From positions 1 through 24,719 of the IMG/VR virus record IMGVR_UViG_3300018080_000571: DNA of 24,719 bases. One strand, 5' to 3'. Position 1 is the first letter of the stretch. Every line of letters starts with the position of its first letter. The notes beneath the pieces are model-generated. The model saw nothing but the letters and a program-made list of their open reading frames with translations, was not told the DNA's origin and searched no databases. Below are positions 1 to 5,819 of this stretch, one piece after another. Source of the DNA: a virus. The translations under genes and the position numbers were made by a program.

Positions 1-120
1 ACTGACACTACTGACACTTACATATAATATATATAATAAGTACTTATATATAAGGATTTTTACAAAAAAGTATGTGTCGGTTAAACCTACTGACACTTTA
101 CTGACACTTACCGACACTTG
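1..120. repeat. Iteron-like ACYGACACTT repeats around an AT-rich core
   Basis: Six copies of a 8-10 bp unit, consensus ACYGACACTT, are visible: 1-9, 10-19, 89-98, 100-109 and 110-119 on the plus strand, and one inverted copy (GTGTCGGT, 74-81). Adjacent copies start 9, 11 and 10 bp apart, close to one helical turn. Between the two clusters lies an AT-only-like stretch (about 22-60) built of TATA runs with the palindrome TAAGTACTTA. Clustered short repeats beside an AT-rich melting region are typical of iteron origins or of multi-site regulator operators. Which of these applies is inference; the array begins at base 1 and may continue upstream of the window. Confidence 0.6.
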
Positions 121-448
121 ACAAGTTGTATTAACAAAAACTTTCTCATTGTAAATTGACTATCATCTTCCCCCTTTATGGTTACTTTTATATGGATATC
201 AACTAAAGGGGATCCAGGTATTGTGTTTTGATGTTCAATTACCAATGACCAGCTTGACGGTCGTTTATTGTCACTGGAATTCCATAAACGGGGAAGCCGT
301 TATTTGTCTCGTGGTTTGAAAGTCAATTTAATGACTAGATCACTACTAACAAAAATTTACTCCTATCAGCTACTAGTTAGACGTACTTTTCGGAGATTCC
401 AACCAAAAACTATGTGCAAAATAGGAGTTTCCCATCCAAACATAGGCA
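121..448. other. Non-coding stretch without a recognisable gene
   Basis: No convincing coding sequence is seen between the repeat cluster and the first gene. The only long open frame here (268-534) has no ribosome binding site, starts at a TTG and encodes a sequence that looks non-protein-like. A few short inverted motifs such as ACTAGT occur. It probably belongs to the control or origin region. Confidence 0.5.
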
Positions 449-491
449 TTCCCCTAACAAGTCTAAAGCGTTCCCCTAACAAGTCTAAAGC
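449..491. repeat. Tandem 21-bp direct repeat, 22-bp period, probable regulator sites
   Basis: Two perfect 21-bp copies containing CCCCTAACAAGTCTAAAGC occupy 449-469 and 471-491, so the period is 22 bp, two helical turns. They end 17 bp before the -35 box of the candidate promoter at 509. The core AAGTCTA also occurs twice with the same 22-bp period at 24022-24052, next to a ribbon-helix-helix regulator gene. Function as operators or activator sites is inference from position and periodicity. Confidence 0.6.
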
Positions 492-508
492 TTTTGTTTT
501 ACAGAGTA

Positions 509-537
509 TTGACATTTGTTTTACTTGGTGTTAATCT
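509..537 (+). promoter_or_regulatory. Candidate sigma70-like promoter for the first gene pair
   Basis: A perfect -35 TTGACA (509-514) is followed after 17 bp by TAATCT (532-537), which matches TATAAT at its first, second and last positions. Transcription would begin near 544, some 30 bp before the start codon at 576. The tandem repeat at 449-491 lies directly upstream. Confidence 0.45.
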
Positions 538-575
538 AGTGATAGTTAAGTAAGAAACCCAAGAAAGGTCTACAA

Positions 576-920
576 ATGGAATGTAAAAAGACTGAAATGC
601 TGGAGTTAGCTGGAAGATTTTGTCGGACGCATGATGTAGCTAATGACATTGAAGAAGTTCTTGAAGCGTTAATCCAGGATTTACCATATAAAGATGGATT
701 GATAGATTTTGATAAGGCTTCAGATTTAGCTGATTATGCTGAAACTGATGTTGAATGTCATGTATGGGGTTGTACGTTTCATTTGCTTGAGGAAGAAAAA
801 CCATATCAAGATAATAGTTTCGAGCATTGTGATTGTGATGCGCCAGAAGTTATAGATGCGTTTTTTGCATGGGCTAAGGATAAAGTAGAAGATACATGTC
901 TAGGAGAATCGAATGAGTGA
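576..920 (+). CDS. Small acidic protein, unknown function
   Basis: This 114-residue protein is not recognised. It is strongly acidic throughout, with few basic residues outside the first 16. Cysteines gather in the second half (CHVWGC, HCDCD near 61-66 and 88-93), so a small metal site is conceivable but not shown. The start ATG is preceded at 7 bp by AGAAAGG. It is the first gene after the candidate promoter at 509-537 and its last codons overlap the next gene by 8 bp (ATG inside GAATGAGTGA), which indicates translational coupling. Small acidic early phage proteins are often host-interaction or DNA-mimic factors, but nothing here establishes that. Confidence 0.65.
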   Translation: MECKKTEMLELAGRFCRTHDVANDIEEVLEALIQDLPYKDGLIDFDKASDLADYAETDVECHVWGCTFHLLEEEKPYQDNSFEHCDCDAPEVIDAFFAWAKDKVEDTCLGESNE

Positions 921-1215
921 GTTAGTTATTATATTTATCAGTTTCTGCCTTGGTGCGATCGTTAGTGTATGGCTTACAAGGAATTCATCACGCGACAAGG
1001 AAATGTATGATAAGTTGATCAAAATCCAGCAAATGGTCAAACCATTAAGCGAATTGAGCAGTGCAACCGTTTCAAAGATTGGCGAAACACTTCGCAAGTG
1101 TGATTCCAATAGACAAACATGTTCTGATTTACAGAATCGTATCATCAAATTGGAAGAAAATCTGGAGATGATAATAACCGAAGCGAACAAAAAGAAATCA
1201 AAATCTAAGGAATAA
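913..1215 (+). CDS. Small membrane-anchored coiled-coil protein, unknown function
   Basis: The 100-residue product has one N-terminal hydrophobic segment (about residues 4-21, VIIFISFCLGAIVSVWL) followed by a charged, helical, coiled-coil-like remainder and a lysine-rich tail. Two cysteines occur at about 63 and 70. The start overlaps the upstream gene by 8 bp, so the two are probably co-translated. This topology (single N-terminal transmembrane helix plus helical soluble domain) is that of an inner-membrane spanin or of a generic phage membrane protein; no partner lipoprotein overlaps it, so a spanin role is only an alternative. No catalytic motif is seen. Confidence 0.6.
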   Translation: MSELVIIFISFCLGAIVSVWLTRNSSRDKEMYDKLIKIQQMVKPLSELSSATVSKIGETLRKCDSNRQTCSDLQNRIIKLEENLEMIITEANKKKSKSKE

Positions 1216-1236
1216 TCTCCATTCGCTTAAAGAAGT

Positions 1237-1268
1237 TTGTCATGGTATAACAAGAACGAATATATTCG
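1237..1268 (+). promoter_or_regulatory. Candidate promoter with palindrome over the -10 box
   Basis: TTGTCA (1237-1242, five of six consensus bases) is separated by 18 bp from TATATT (1261-1266, five of six). The -10 box lies inside a perfect 12-bp palindrome CGAATATATTCG (1257-1268), which could be an operator. The predicted transcript would start near 1273, upstream of the AGGAG site at 1291-1295 of the RusA-like gene. Confidence 0.5.
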
Positions 1269-1301
1269 CACCACAAAAGCGATTTATCGTAGGAGTTGAC
1301 C

Positions 1302-1796
1302 ATGACAACGCTCAGTAAAAAACATGGCCCTACGTCTAAATTTGTCTATGTAATAGAGGGCTCGCCAATACCACTGGCACGCATACGAATCTCAAAAACA
1401 TCCTTTAGAATTTATGACTCGCAAAAAGAACTGAAATTAATAACTCAAATCAATTTACAAAACCAGCACGGAGATAGACGATATTACCAAGGACCATTGC
1501 ATGTAGATGCAACATTCTATTTCAAGATACCCAAAACGCGCGTCAAAAACTTACATGAAGATGATTGGATGGTATCGAAACCAGACACAGATAATCTTTT
1601 GAAGTTTCTTCTTGATATTGGCAATCATATACTTTGGCATGACGATGCAACTGTTGTATCAATTTCAACTAGAAAGAGGTACTCAAAAGACCCACGAACT
1701 GAATTTACCATTACCGAGATTAAAACGCTGGAGGACCCAAGTGGGAGTGAAGCAAAAAACCACCAAAAATACGACCAAGAGCAAGAAGAAGGCTAA
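1302..1796 (+). CDS. RusA-family Holliday junction resolvase
   Basis: The 164-residue protein matches RusA-type endodeoxyribonucleases, which cut Holliday junctions and in phages help resolve branched DNA before or during packaging. The diagnostic segment is KPDTDNLLKFLLD (about 93-105) followed by the acidic pair in LWHDDATV (about 111-118); these aspartates are the metal-binding active-site residues of the family. The N-terminal FVYVIEGSPIPLARIR fits the family's first strand and basic loop. The length is a little above that of the usual 120-140 residues. I chose ATG 1302 because AGGAG (1291-1295) stands 6 bp upstream, rather than the in-frame TTG at 1296. Its end overlaps the probable small terminase gene by 56 bp, consistent with a recombination-packaging operon. 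Confidence 0.87.
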   Translation: MTTLSKKHGPTSKFVYVIEGSPIPLARIRISKTSFRIYDSQKELKLITQINLQNQHGDRRYYQGPLHVDATFYFKIPKTRVKNLHEDDWMVSKPDTDNLLKFLLDIGNHILWHDDATVVSISTRKRYSKDPRTEFTITEIKTLEDPSGSEAKNHQKYDQEQEEG

Positions 1797-2235
1797 AGAG
1801 CTGAGCTTTAAACAGAAATATATGTATGTGAACTCATGGAGCAGACAACGTGCATCTGACACTTTTATAGAAATGCTGATTGAAAAAATGTTAGATCACT
1901 TTGCCGATGACAAACATATCTGTATGTATGAATTTCTAGCAGATAATGGCATATCTTGGTATAACATGACTGAATGGCGCAAACGTCATAAAGAACTTGA
2001 AGATGTATATCAGTTTGTTCGGATGAAGATTGGCGCAAGCCGTGAAAAGAGATCAATATACAAACGATATGGAACTAACCCACAATCTATAAATCCGACA
2101 CTAAGATATTATCATCCAGATTGGCGCAAATTAGCCGATGAAGAGAAGACTGAAGAAGATAACAAGAACAAGTCATATAACATAACATTACCACCACTTG
2201 AGGAGCTTTATGGCGTCAAAAAAGACAAAGACTGA
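1741..2235 (+). CDS. Probable terminase small subunit
   Basis: The open frame extends upstream to 1612, but the likely start is GTG 1741, 6 bp after GGAGG (1730-1734), inside the end of the RusA-like gene. The 164-residue product begins with a lysine-rich tail, then a helical region in which about residues 50-100 (FLADNGISWYNMTEWRKRH and following) resemble the helix-turn-helix of phage small terminases: an early-helix leucine-rich part, GIS turn, and a W-x-x-x-H recognition helix. It ends with an acidic, linker-like tail. Small terminase subunits bind the packaging site and recruit the large subunit; the gene lies 1.1 kb upstream of the large terminase. The assignment is by fold-like pattern and position, not strong motif identity. 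Confidence 0.55.
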   Translation: MGVKQKTTKNTTKSKKKAKELSFKQKYMYVNSWSRQRASDTFIEMLIEKMLDHFADDKHICMYEFLADNGISWYNMTEWRKRHKELEDVYQFVRMKIGASREKRSIYKRYGTNPQSINPTLRYYHPDWRKLADEEKTEEDNKNKSYNITLPPLEELYGVKKDKD

Positions 2236-2407
2236 GGCAATTCCTGGTAAGGTTTCTTTTAGCGATATTGACCAGATGTCTGAATTACAGTTGAAAAGAG
2301 CTGCTACGAAGATGTTGTTTCATGATGTTGTCACGCAGGAATACATTTTTAATGAATTGGAAAAGATCAGGCTTTTATTGGAAAAGCTCAGCGCTGACAA
2401 GGAGTAA
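2210..2407 (+). CDS. Small helical protein, unknown function
   Basis: A 65-residue protein starts at ATG 2210, 4 bp after AGGAG (2201-2205), and overlaps the preceding gene by 26 bp. The basic N-terminus (ASKKTKTE) is followed by a predominantly helical, amphipathic segment ending in ELEKIRLLLEKLSADKE, a likely coiled coil. The tight overlap suggests co-translation with the probable small terminase. No family is recognised; an assembly or packaging accessory is possible only from context. Confidence 0.6.
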   Translation: MASKKTKTEAIPGKVSFSDIDQMSELQLKRAATKMLFHDVVTQEYIFNELEKIRLLLEKLSADKE

Positions 2408-2408
2408 T

Positions 2409-2687
2409 ATGCTAAGTCATAAAGGTTTATTTTTCTGGATTATAACAATTCCATTATTCACATGGCCTTGTGATAAAGGACCTAAAGAAAACGCTGTCAA
2501 TCGGATTAGATATGCTGAAATCCAGGGGGAAATAAACCCAAAGATTGTTGTGTATGAATATGAAACGGGCAAATATACACGACCAGTTTTAAAGCGGGAG
2601 CGCTCATGCGAGGACTTACGCAAGTATATAAAGTCTGTTCATTGGAATGATCAAGGCCAAGAGGGTCGCAAAGAGAAGAAAAAGTAG
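2409..2687 (+). CDS. Small exported or membrane-anchored basic protein
   Basis: The start is ATG 2409, one base after the upstream stop codon, with AAGGAG at 2399-2404; the longer open frame from 2322 is out of register with this signal. The 92-residue product opens with a hydrophobic segment (about 7-19, LFFWIITIPLFTW) followed by a cysteine at 21, resembling a signal peptide but with a poor lipobox (TWPC). The rest is hydrophilic and ends in a run of lysines and glutamates. Function is unknown; a periplasmic or membrane-bound accessory is the most that can be said. Confidence 0.55.
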   Translation: MLSHKGLFFWIITIPLFTWPCDKGPKENAVNRIRYAEIQGEINPKIVVYEYETGKYTRPVLKRERSCEDLRKYIKSVHWNDQGQEGRKEKKK

Positions 2688-2790
2688 TTTTATCATAAGG
2701 GAAGTGTAAATGTAGAATTGCCTGACAATTTTTCTTTTAATGACGTTAAAGTGACCGCATTATGCAAATAATGTAAGTAAGGAGTAGCGC
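2688..2790 (+). other. Intergenic leader with GCAA-capped hairpin
   Basis: A perfect 6-bp stem CATTAT / ATAATG (2758-2763, 2768-2773) closes a GCAA tetraloop just upstream of the AAGGAG site of the next gene. It may stabilise or modulate the leader of the FMN-protein gene. A 17-codon open frame from TTG 2718 to TAA 2771 also lies here but has no clear start signal. Confidence 0.35.
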
Positions 2791-3282
2791 ATGAAGCAGA
2801 AAGTTCCACAAGATATCAGATGGCGCCAATATTGCAGCAGAATATTGGTGCCTGAAGAGATAATAACAACGCTAAAAGAGAAGCCGCGAATAGCAATTCT
2901 GGCAACGTTTTCAGATCAGGGAATTCCACATACTTCACCGATACAGTTTATATATCCCATAAACGAAGAGAGTTTTTTGATTGCGATCAATAAGTTTAGA
3001 CAGGGTTATAGAAATATGGTCTGGCAGAAGAAAGTTAGTTTATCTTTTCTGGAAAAAGATATTGCTTACAATATTGCATGTCGAGCTGGAGTGATTCTTG
3101 CCCCATCTATGACACATCCAATAATTAATATTGTTAGACTTGATATCATAAAGGTGAAGAAGGCCAGTTCTTTGTTGATCAATATAGATAAAGGTGTGCA
3201 ATATAGTTATGCATCTGATTATGCACAAGAAGTGTCTGAAGCAATATGGGAAGAGCTAAAGTTTTTATCTAAAAGGATATAA
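2791..3282 (+). CDS. FMN-binding split-barrel (pyridoxamine 5'-phosphate oxidase-like) protein
   Basis: The 163-residue protein has the pattern of the PNPOx-like split-barrel flavoproteins: KPRIAILATFSDQGIPHTSP (about 31-50) corresponds to the first strands, with the family's L-A-T-x-x-x-x-G-x-P-H-x-x-P signature, then a strand with acidic turn (INEESFLIAI), then a basic N-containing segment (KFRQGYRNMVWQKKVSLSF, about 68-86) at the position where family members contact FMN phosphate. The family includes PNP oxidases, flavin reductases and F420 or haem-binding relatives; which substrate is used here cannot be told. Start ATG 2791 follows AAGGAG. It lies 12 bp upstream of the large terminase gene, an unusual place for a flavoprotein. 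A non-enzymatic flavin-binding role is possible. Confidence 0.72.
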   Translation: MKQKVPQDIRWRQYCSRILVPEEIITTLKEKPRIAILATFSDQGIPHTSPIQFIYPINEESFLIAINKFRQGYRNMVWQKKVSLSFLEKDIAYNIACRAGVILAPSMTHPIINIVRLDIIKVKKASSLLINIDKGVQYSYASDYAQEVSEAIWEELKFLSKRI

Positions 3283-3294
3283 GGGCTTGTAGTA

Positions 3295-5745
3295 ATGAAA
3301 CCTGAATCAGAAGTAATTCTGAACCAATTTAAACCACGCGATTACCAGATGGACTTTGCTCGTGCATTTGAAGAACAGGGTTATAAGAAGTTATTACTGG
3401 TCTGGCCTCGCAGGTGCTTGTCTGGCGAGTCACGTATAATTATGCATGATGGATCATATAAGTTGCTTAAAGATATCCGCGTTGGCGATAAGATATTGTC
3501 TTGGAATGGTAACAATGTTGAGTGTGATGAAGTTGTCGACTTCTGGGATGCTGGTATTAAAGATGCTGTAGGTATCAAATCTTCAAAGCAGCCATATCTT
3601 GTATCGTCGGAAGATCATAAGTTTGCGTATGTAAGTAATGCGCAAGATCAAATAGTTAAGTGGGATAAAATCAAAAATAGAACTGCTCGTACGTTTTTGA
3701 TGACCTATGCGGGGTTTGATAATAACGGAGAAGATAATCCAGATCTTGCAGAGTTTTTAGGCTATATGCATTCAGATGGTTATGTTTCTGGATATCAACA
3801 GCCTAAGTTTACCAACACAAATATGGAACTATTAAAACGTGTTGAGAGATTGGCTATAGACCTTTTTGGAGTTAAGGTAATTTGGCGTCCAAAAGGGAAC
3901 GGTTATGACTTGGGATTTTCGAATGGAACAAGCGGTGGTGCTCGTAAAAATCCGGTCAAACAGTTTTTCAGAAATGATGCAAAAGATGTTCCTAAAAGAG
4001 AAAGACGAGTACATTCGCGCGTATGGTCTTTTAATAATGCGTCTTTGTTGGCCTTTCTGGCTGGTGTCATAAGTGGTGACGGATGTATATCTTCAGCACA
4101 AACGGGATTTGTCAGCAAAGATAGAAATCGTAAAATTCCACCAGGTGTAGAAGTAACAATTAACTGTGGATCCAATAAAGATTATGCCGAAGATATATAT
4201 TGGATTTGTAGGCGACTTGGTATGTTGCCGCAAATACTTCAATTAGATAAAGGCTCTAACTGGAAAGTGAGAATATCTCGCTCTCAAGATGTTAAATTAC
4301 TGCTTTCTGTTCCTATAGTTGGTAAAAGAGAACGACAACAAGAGGTTTTACAAAAGATTGAACACAACACTTTCAAAAAACAGCTCTTTAAAGGTTGTTA
4401 TAGATTTTCATTTACGTCTGAGAGTGTTGAACAAGTGCATATGTATGATTTGCGCACTAAAAACAATCATAATTTTTTTGCCAATGGATTTTTGGTCCAT
4501 AACTCAGGTAAAGATTTTACTATCTTTAACATGATTGTGCGTGCTGCCCTTGTTCGTGTCGGTTCGTATTTTTATTGTCTTCCAACGGCGCAACAAGCCC
4601 GTCTCGTACTATGGGAAAGTCTTACAATTGATGGTAAAAAGTTCCTTGATTTTATACCAGAAGAGTTGATTGTCAGGACTAATTCCCAGCAGATGACCAT
4701 AGAGCTTATAAATGGATCAATAATACGTCTTATTGGATCAGATAACTATGACCGATCTCTTGTTGGAACAAATCCAATATGTGTAGTCTTTTCTGAATAT
4801 GCATTATGTGATGATCGTGCATACAAATTTGTTCGACCTATTATGAATGCAAATAAGGGAACGGTAATTATAGCCAGCACGCCCAGAGGGTATAATCATT
4901 TTTATGATCTTTTTCAGATTGCAAAGAATGCGCCTAAAGAATGGTTCTGTCAAAAGTTGACGGTAGATCAGACGGGCCATATAGATATAAACGACATTAA
5001 GCGTGATATAGCAAATGGGGAGATATCTGAAGAATTAGCTCAGCAAGAATACTGGGTCAGCTTTGAGATGGGCATTGAAGGGTCTTATTATGGAAAATAT
5101 ATAGATAAGATGCGTCTTGAAAATAGAATAACTGAAGTACCATGGGAACCATCATATCCCGTTTATGTTTCTATGGATCTGGGTATGAATGACTCAACCG
5201 TGCTGATATTCTTCCAAAAGATTGGTGCAGTTATCCATATAATTGATTACTACGAGAACAGTTCACAAGGACTTGAACATTATGTTCGTCATATGAAAGA
5301 CAAAGAATATGTATATGGTGAGATAATTGCCCCACATGACATTAAAGTTAGAGAATTAACCACTGGTATGTCACGACTGGAAAAATGCCGCGAGCTTGGA
5401 TTAGACATGCTTGTTGCCCCAAATCTGAAAGTACTTGATGGTATTGAAGCAGTAAGAACGGTATTGCCACGCTGTTGGATAGATGAGAAAAAGTGTAAAA
5501 GGCTTATAAAGGCTTTAGAGAATTATCGCAAAGAGTTTGATAATAAGCGCAAAGTTTATCTGGATAGACCTTGTCACGATCAGTGGAGTCATGCGTGTGA
5601 CGCTTGGAGATATGCCTGTGTAACATTGCCTCAATTAGGTGGTGGTTTAACTGCTGAGGAAATTGCTACAATGAAGCAAAAAGCATTATATGGTGATCAG
5701 AAAGATTTACCATATCCGTTTAATAGCAATTATAGATATCGATAG
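3295..5745 (+). CDS. terL: Terminase large subunit, interrupted by an intein
   Basis: The 816-residue precursor is a packaging ATPase-nuclease interrupted by an intein at 41-403. Removing it leaves 453 residues, normal for a large terminase. The spliced P-loop reads WPRR-SGKD (Walker A) and is complete only after splicing. Further motifs in precursor numbering: Walker B VVFSEY (497-502, catalytic Glu 501), coupling motif ASTPRG (527-532), and the RNase H-like nuclease with VSMDLG (Asp 628), APHD (Asp 682) and the final CDAW (Asp 769). The protein docks on the portal, cuts concatemers and pumps DNA into the procapsid. The start ATG follows a weak AGGGCTTG-type site. The first residues NQFKPRDYQ are typical of the adenine-binding motif upstream of the P-loop. 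Since the P-loop is split, packaging depends on protein splicing. Confidence 0.93.
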   Translation: MKPESEVILNQFKPRDYQMDFARAFEEQGYKKLLLVWPRRCLSGESRIIMHDGSYKLLKDIRVGDKILSWNGNNVECDEVVDFWDAGIKDAVGIKSSKQPYLVSSEDHKFAYVSNAQDQIVKWDKIKNRTARTFLMTYAGFDNNGEDNPDLAEFLGYMHSDGYVSGYQQPKFTNTNMELLKRVERLAIDLFGVKVIWRPKGNGYDLGFSNGTSGGARKNPVKQFFRNDAKDVPKRERRVHSRVWSFNNASLLAFLAGVISGDGCISSAQTGFVSKDRNRKIPPGVEVTINCGSNKDYAEDIYWICRRLGMLPQILQLDKGSNWKVRISRSQDVKLLLSVPIVGKRERQQEVLQKIEHNTFKKQLFKGCYRFSFTSESVEQVHMYDLRTKNNHNFFANGFLVHNSGKDFTIFNMIVRAALVRVGSYFYCLPTAQQARLVLWESLTIDGKKFLDFIPEELIVRTNSQQMTIELINGSIIRLIGSDNYDRSLVGTNPICVVFSEYALCDDRAYKFVRPIMNANKGTVIIASTPRGYNHFYDLFQIAKNAPKEWFCQKLTVDQTGHIDINDIKRDIANGEISEELAQQEYWVSFEMGIEGSYYGKYIDKMRLENRITEVPWEPSYPVYVSMDLGMNDSTVLIFFQKIGAVIHIIDYYENSSQGLEHYVRHMKDKEYVYGEIIAPHDIKVRELTTGMSRLEKCRELGLDMLVAPNLKVLDGIEAVRTVLPRCWIDEKKCKRLIKALENYRKEFDNKRKVYLDRPCHDQWSHACDAWRYACVTLPQLGGGLTAEEIATMKQKALYGDQKDLPYPFNSNYRYR
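3415..4503 (+). mobile_element. Intein with LAGLIDADG homing endonuclease in terL
   Basis: The insert runs from Cys 41 (CLSGESRI) to Asn 403 (FLVHN) and is followed by Ser +1. It is 363 residues, the size of a full bifunctional intein. Block A is CLSGESRIIMHDGS; block B has the SSEDH motif (His 108, with Ser in place of the usual Thr of TxxH); block F is MYDLRTKNNHNFFANG (Asp 385, His 392); block G ends in the penultimate His and Asn. Two DOD endonuclease motifs, LAEFLGYMHSDGY (151-163) and LLAFLAGVISGDG (251-263), each retain an acidic residue, so the homing enzyme appears intact. The insertion point, inside the P-loop, is a classic intein site. All splicing residues visible are present, so activity is likely. 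Confidence 0.95.
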
Positions 5746-5748
5746 TTT

Positions 5749-5778
5749 GTAATTGTTTTAATTCTCTTCTTAGAATGT
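5749..5778 (+). promoter_or_regulatory. Weak candidate promoter upstream of the portal gene
   Basis: In the 74-bp gap after terL, TTGTAA (5749-5754) is followed after 18 bp by TAGAAT (5773-5778). The -10 box matches five of six bases but the -35 only four. The portal gene may equally be read through from terL. Confidence 0.3.
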
Positions 5779-5819
5779 CGATATAACATATGTTGTATTA
5801 AATTTTTAGGGGAGTCTCC

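Noticed and set aside
118-146. TTGACA at 118-123 as a promoter -35 box
   Set aside because: At 16-18 bp spacing there is no acceptable -10 sequence, and the box overlaps the last iteron-like repeat.
268-534. 88-codon open frame in the upstream non-coding region
   Set aside because: It has no ribosome site, starts with a non-ATG codon, includes the tandem direct repeat and the downstream promoter -35, and its sequence does not look like a protein.
1612-1740. Upstream extension of the probable small terminase frame
   Set aside because: This part lies wholly in the RusA-like gene, has no ribosome site, and its translation is unlike a structured domain; GTG 1741 has a strong site.
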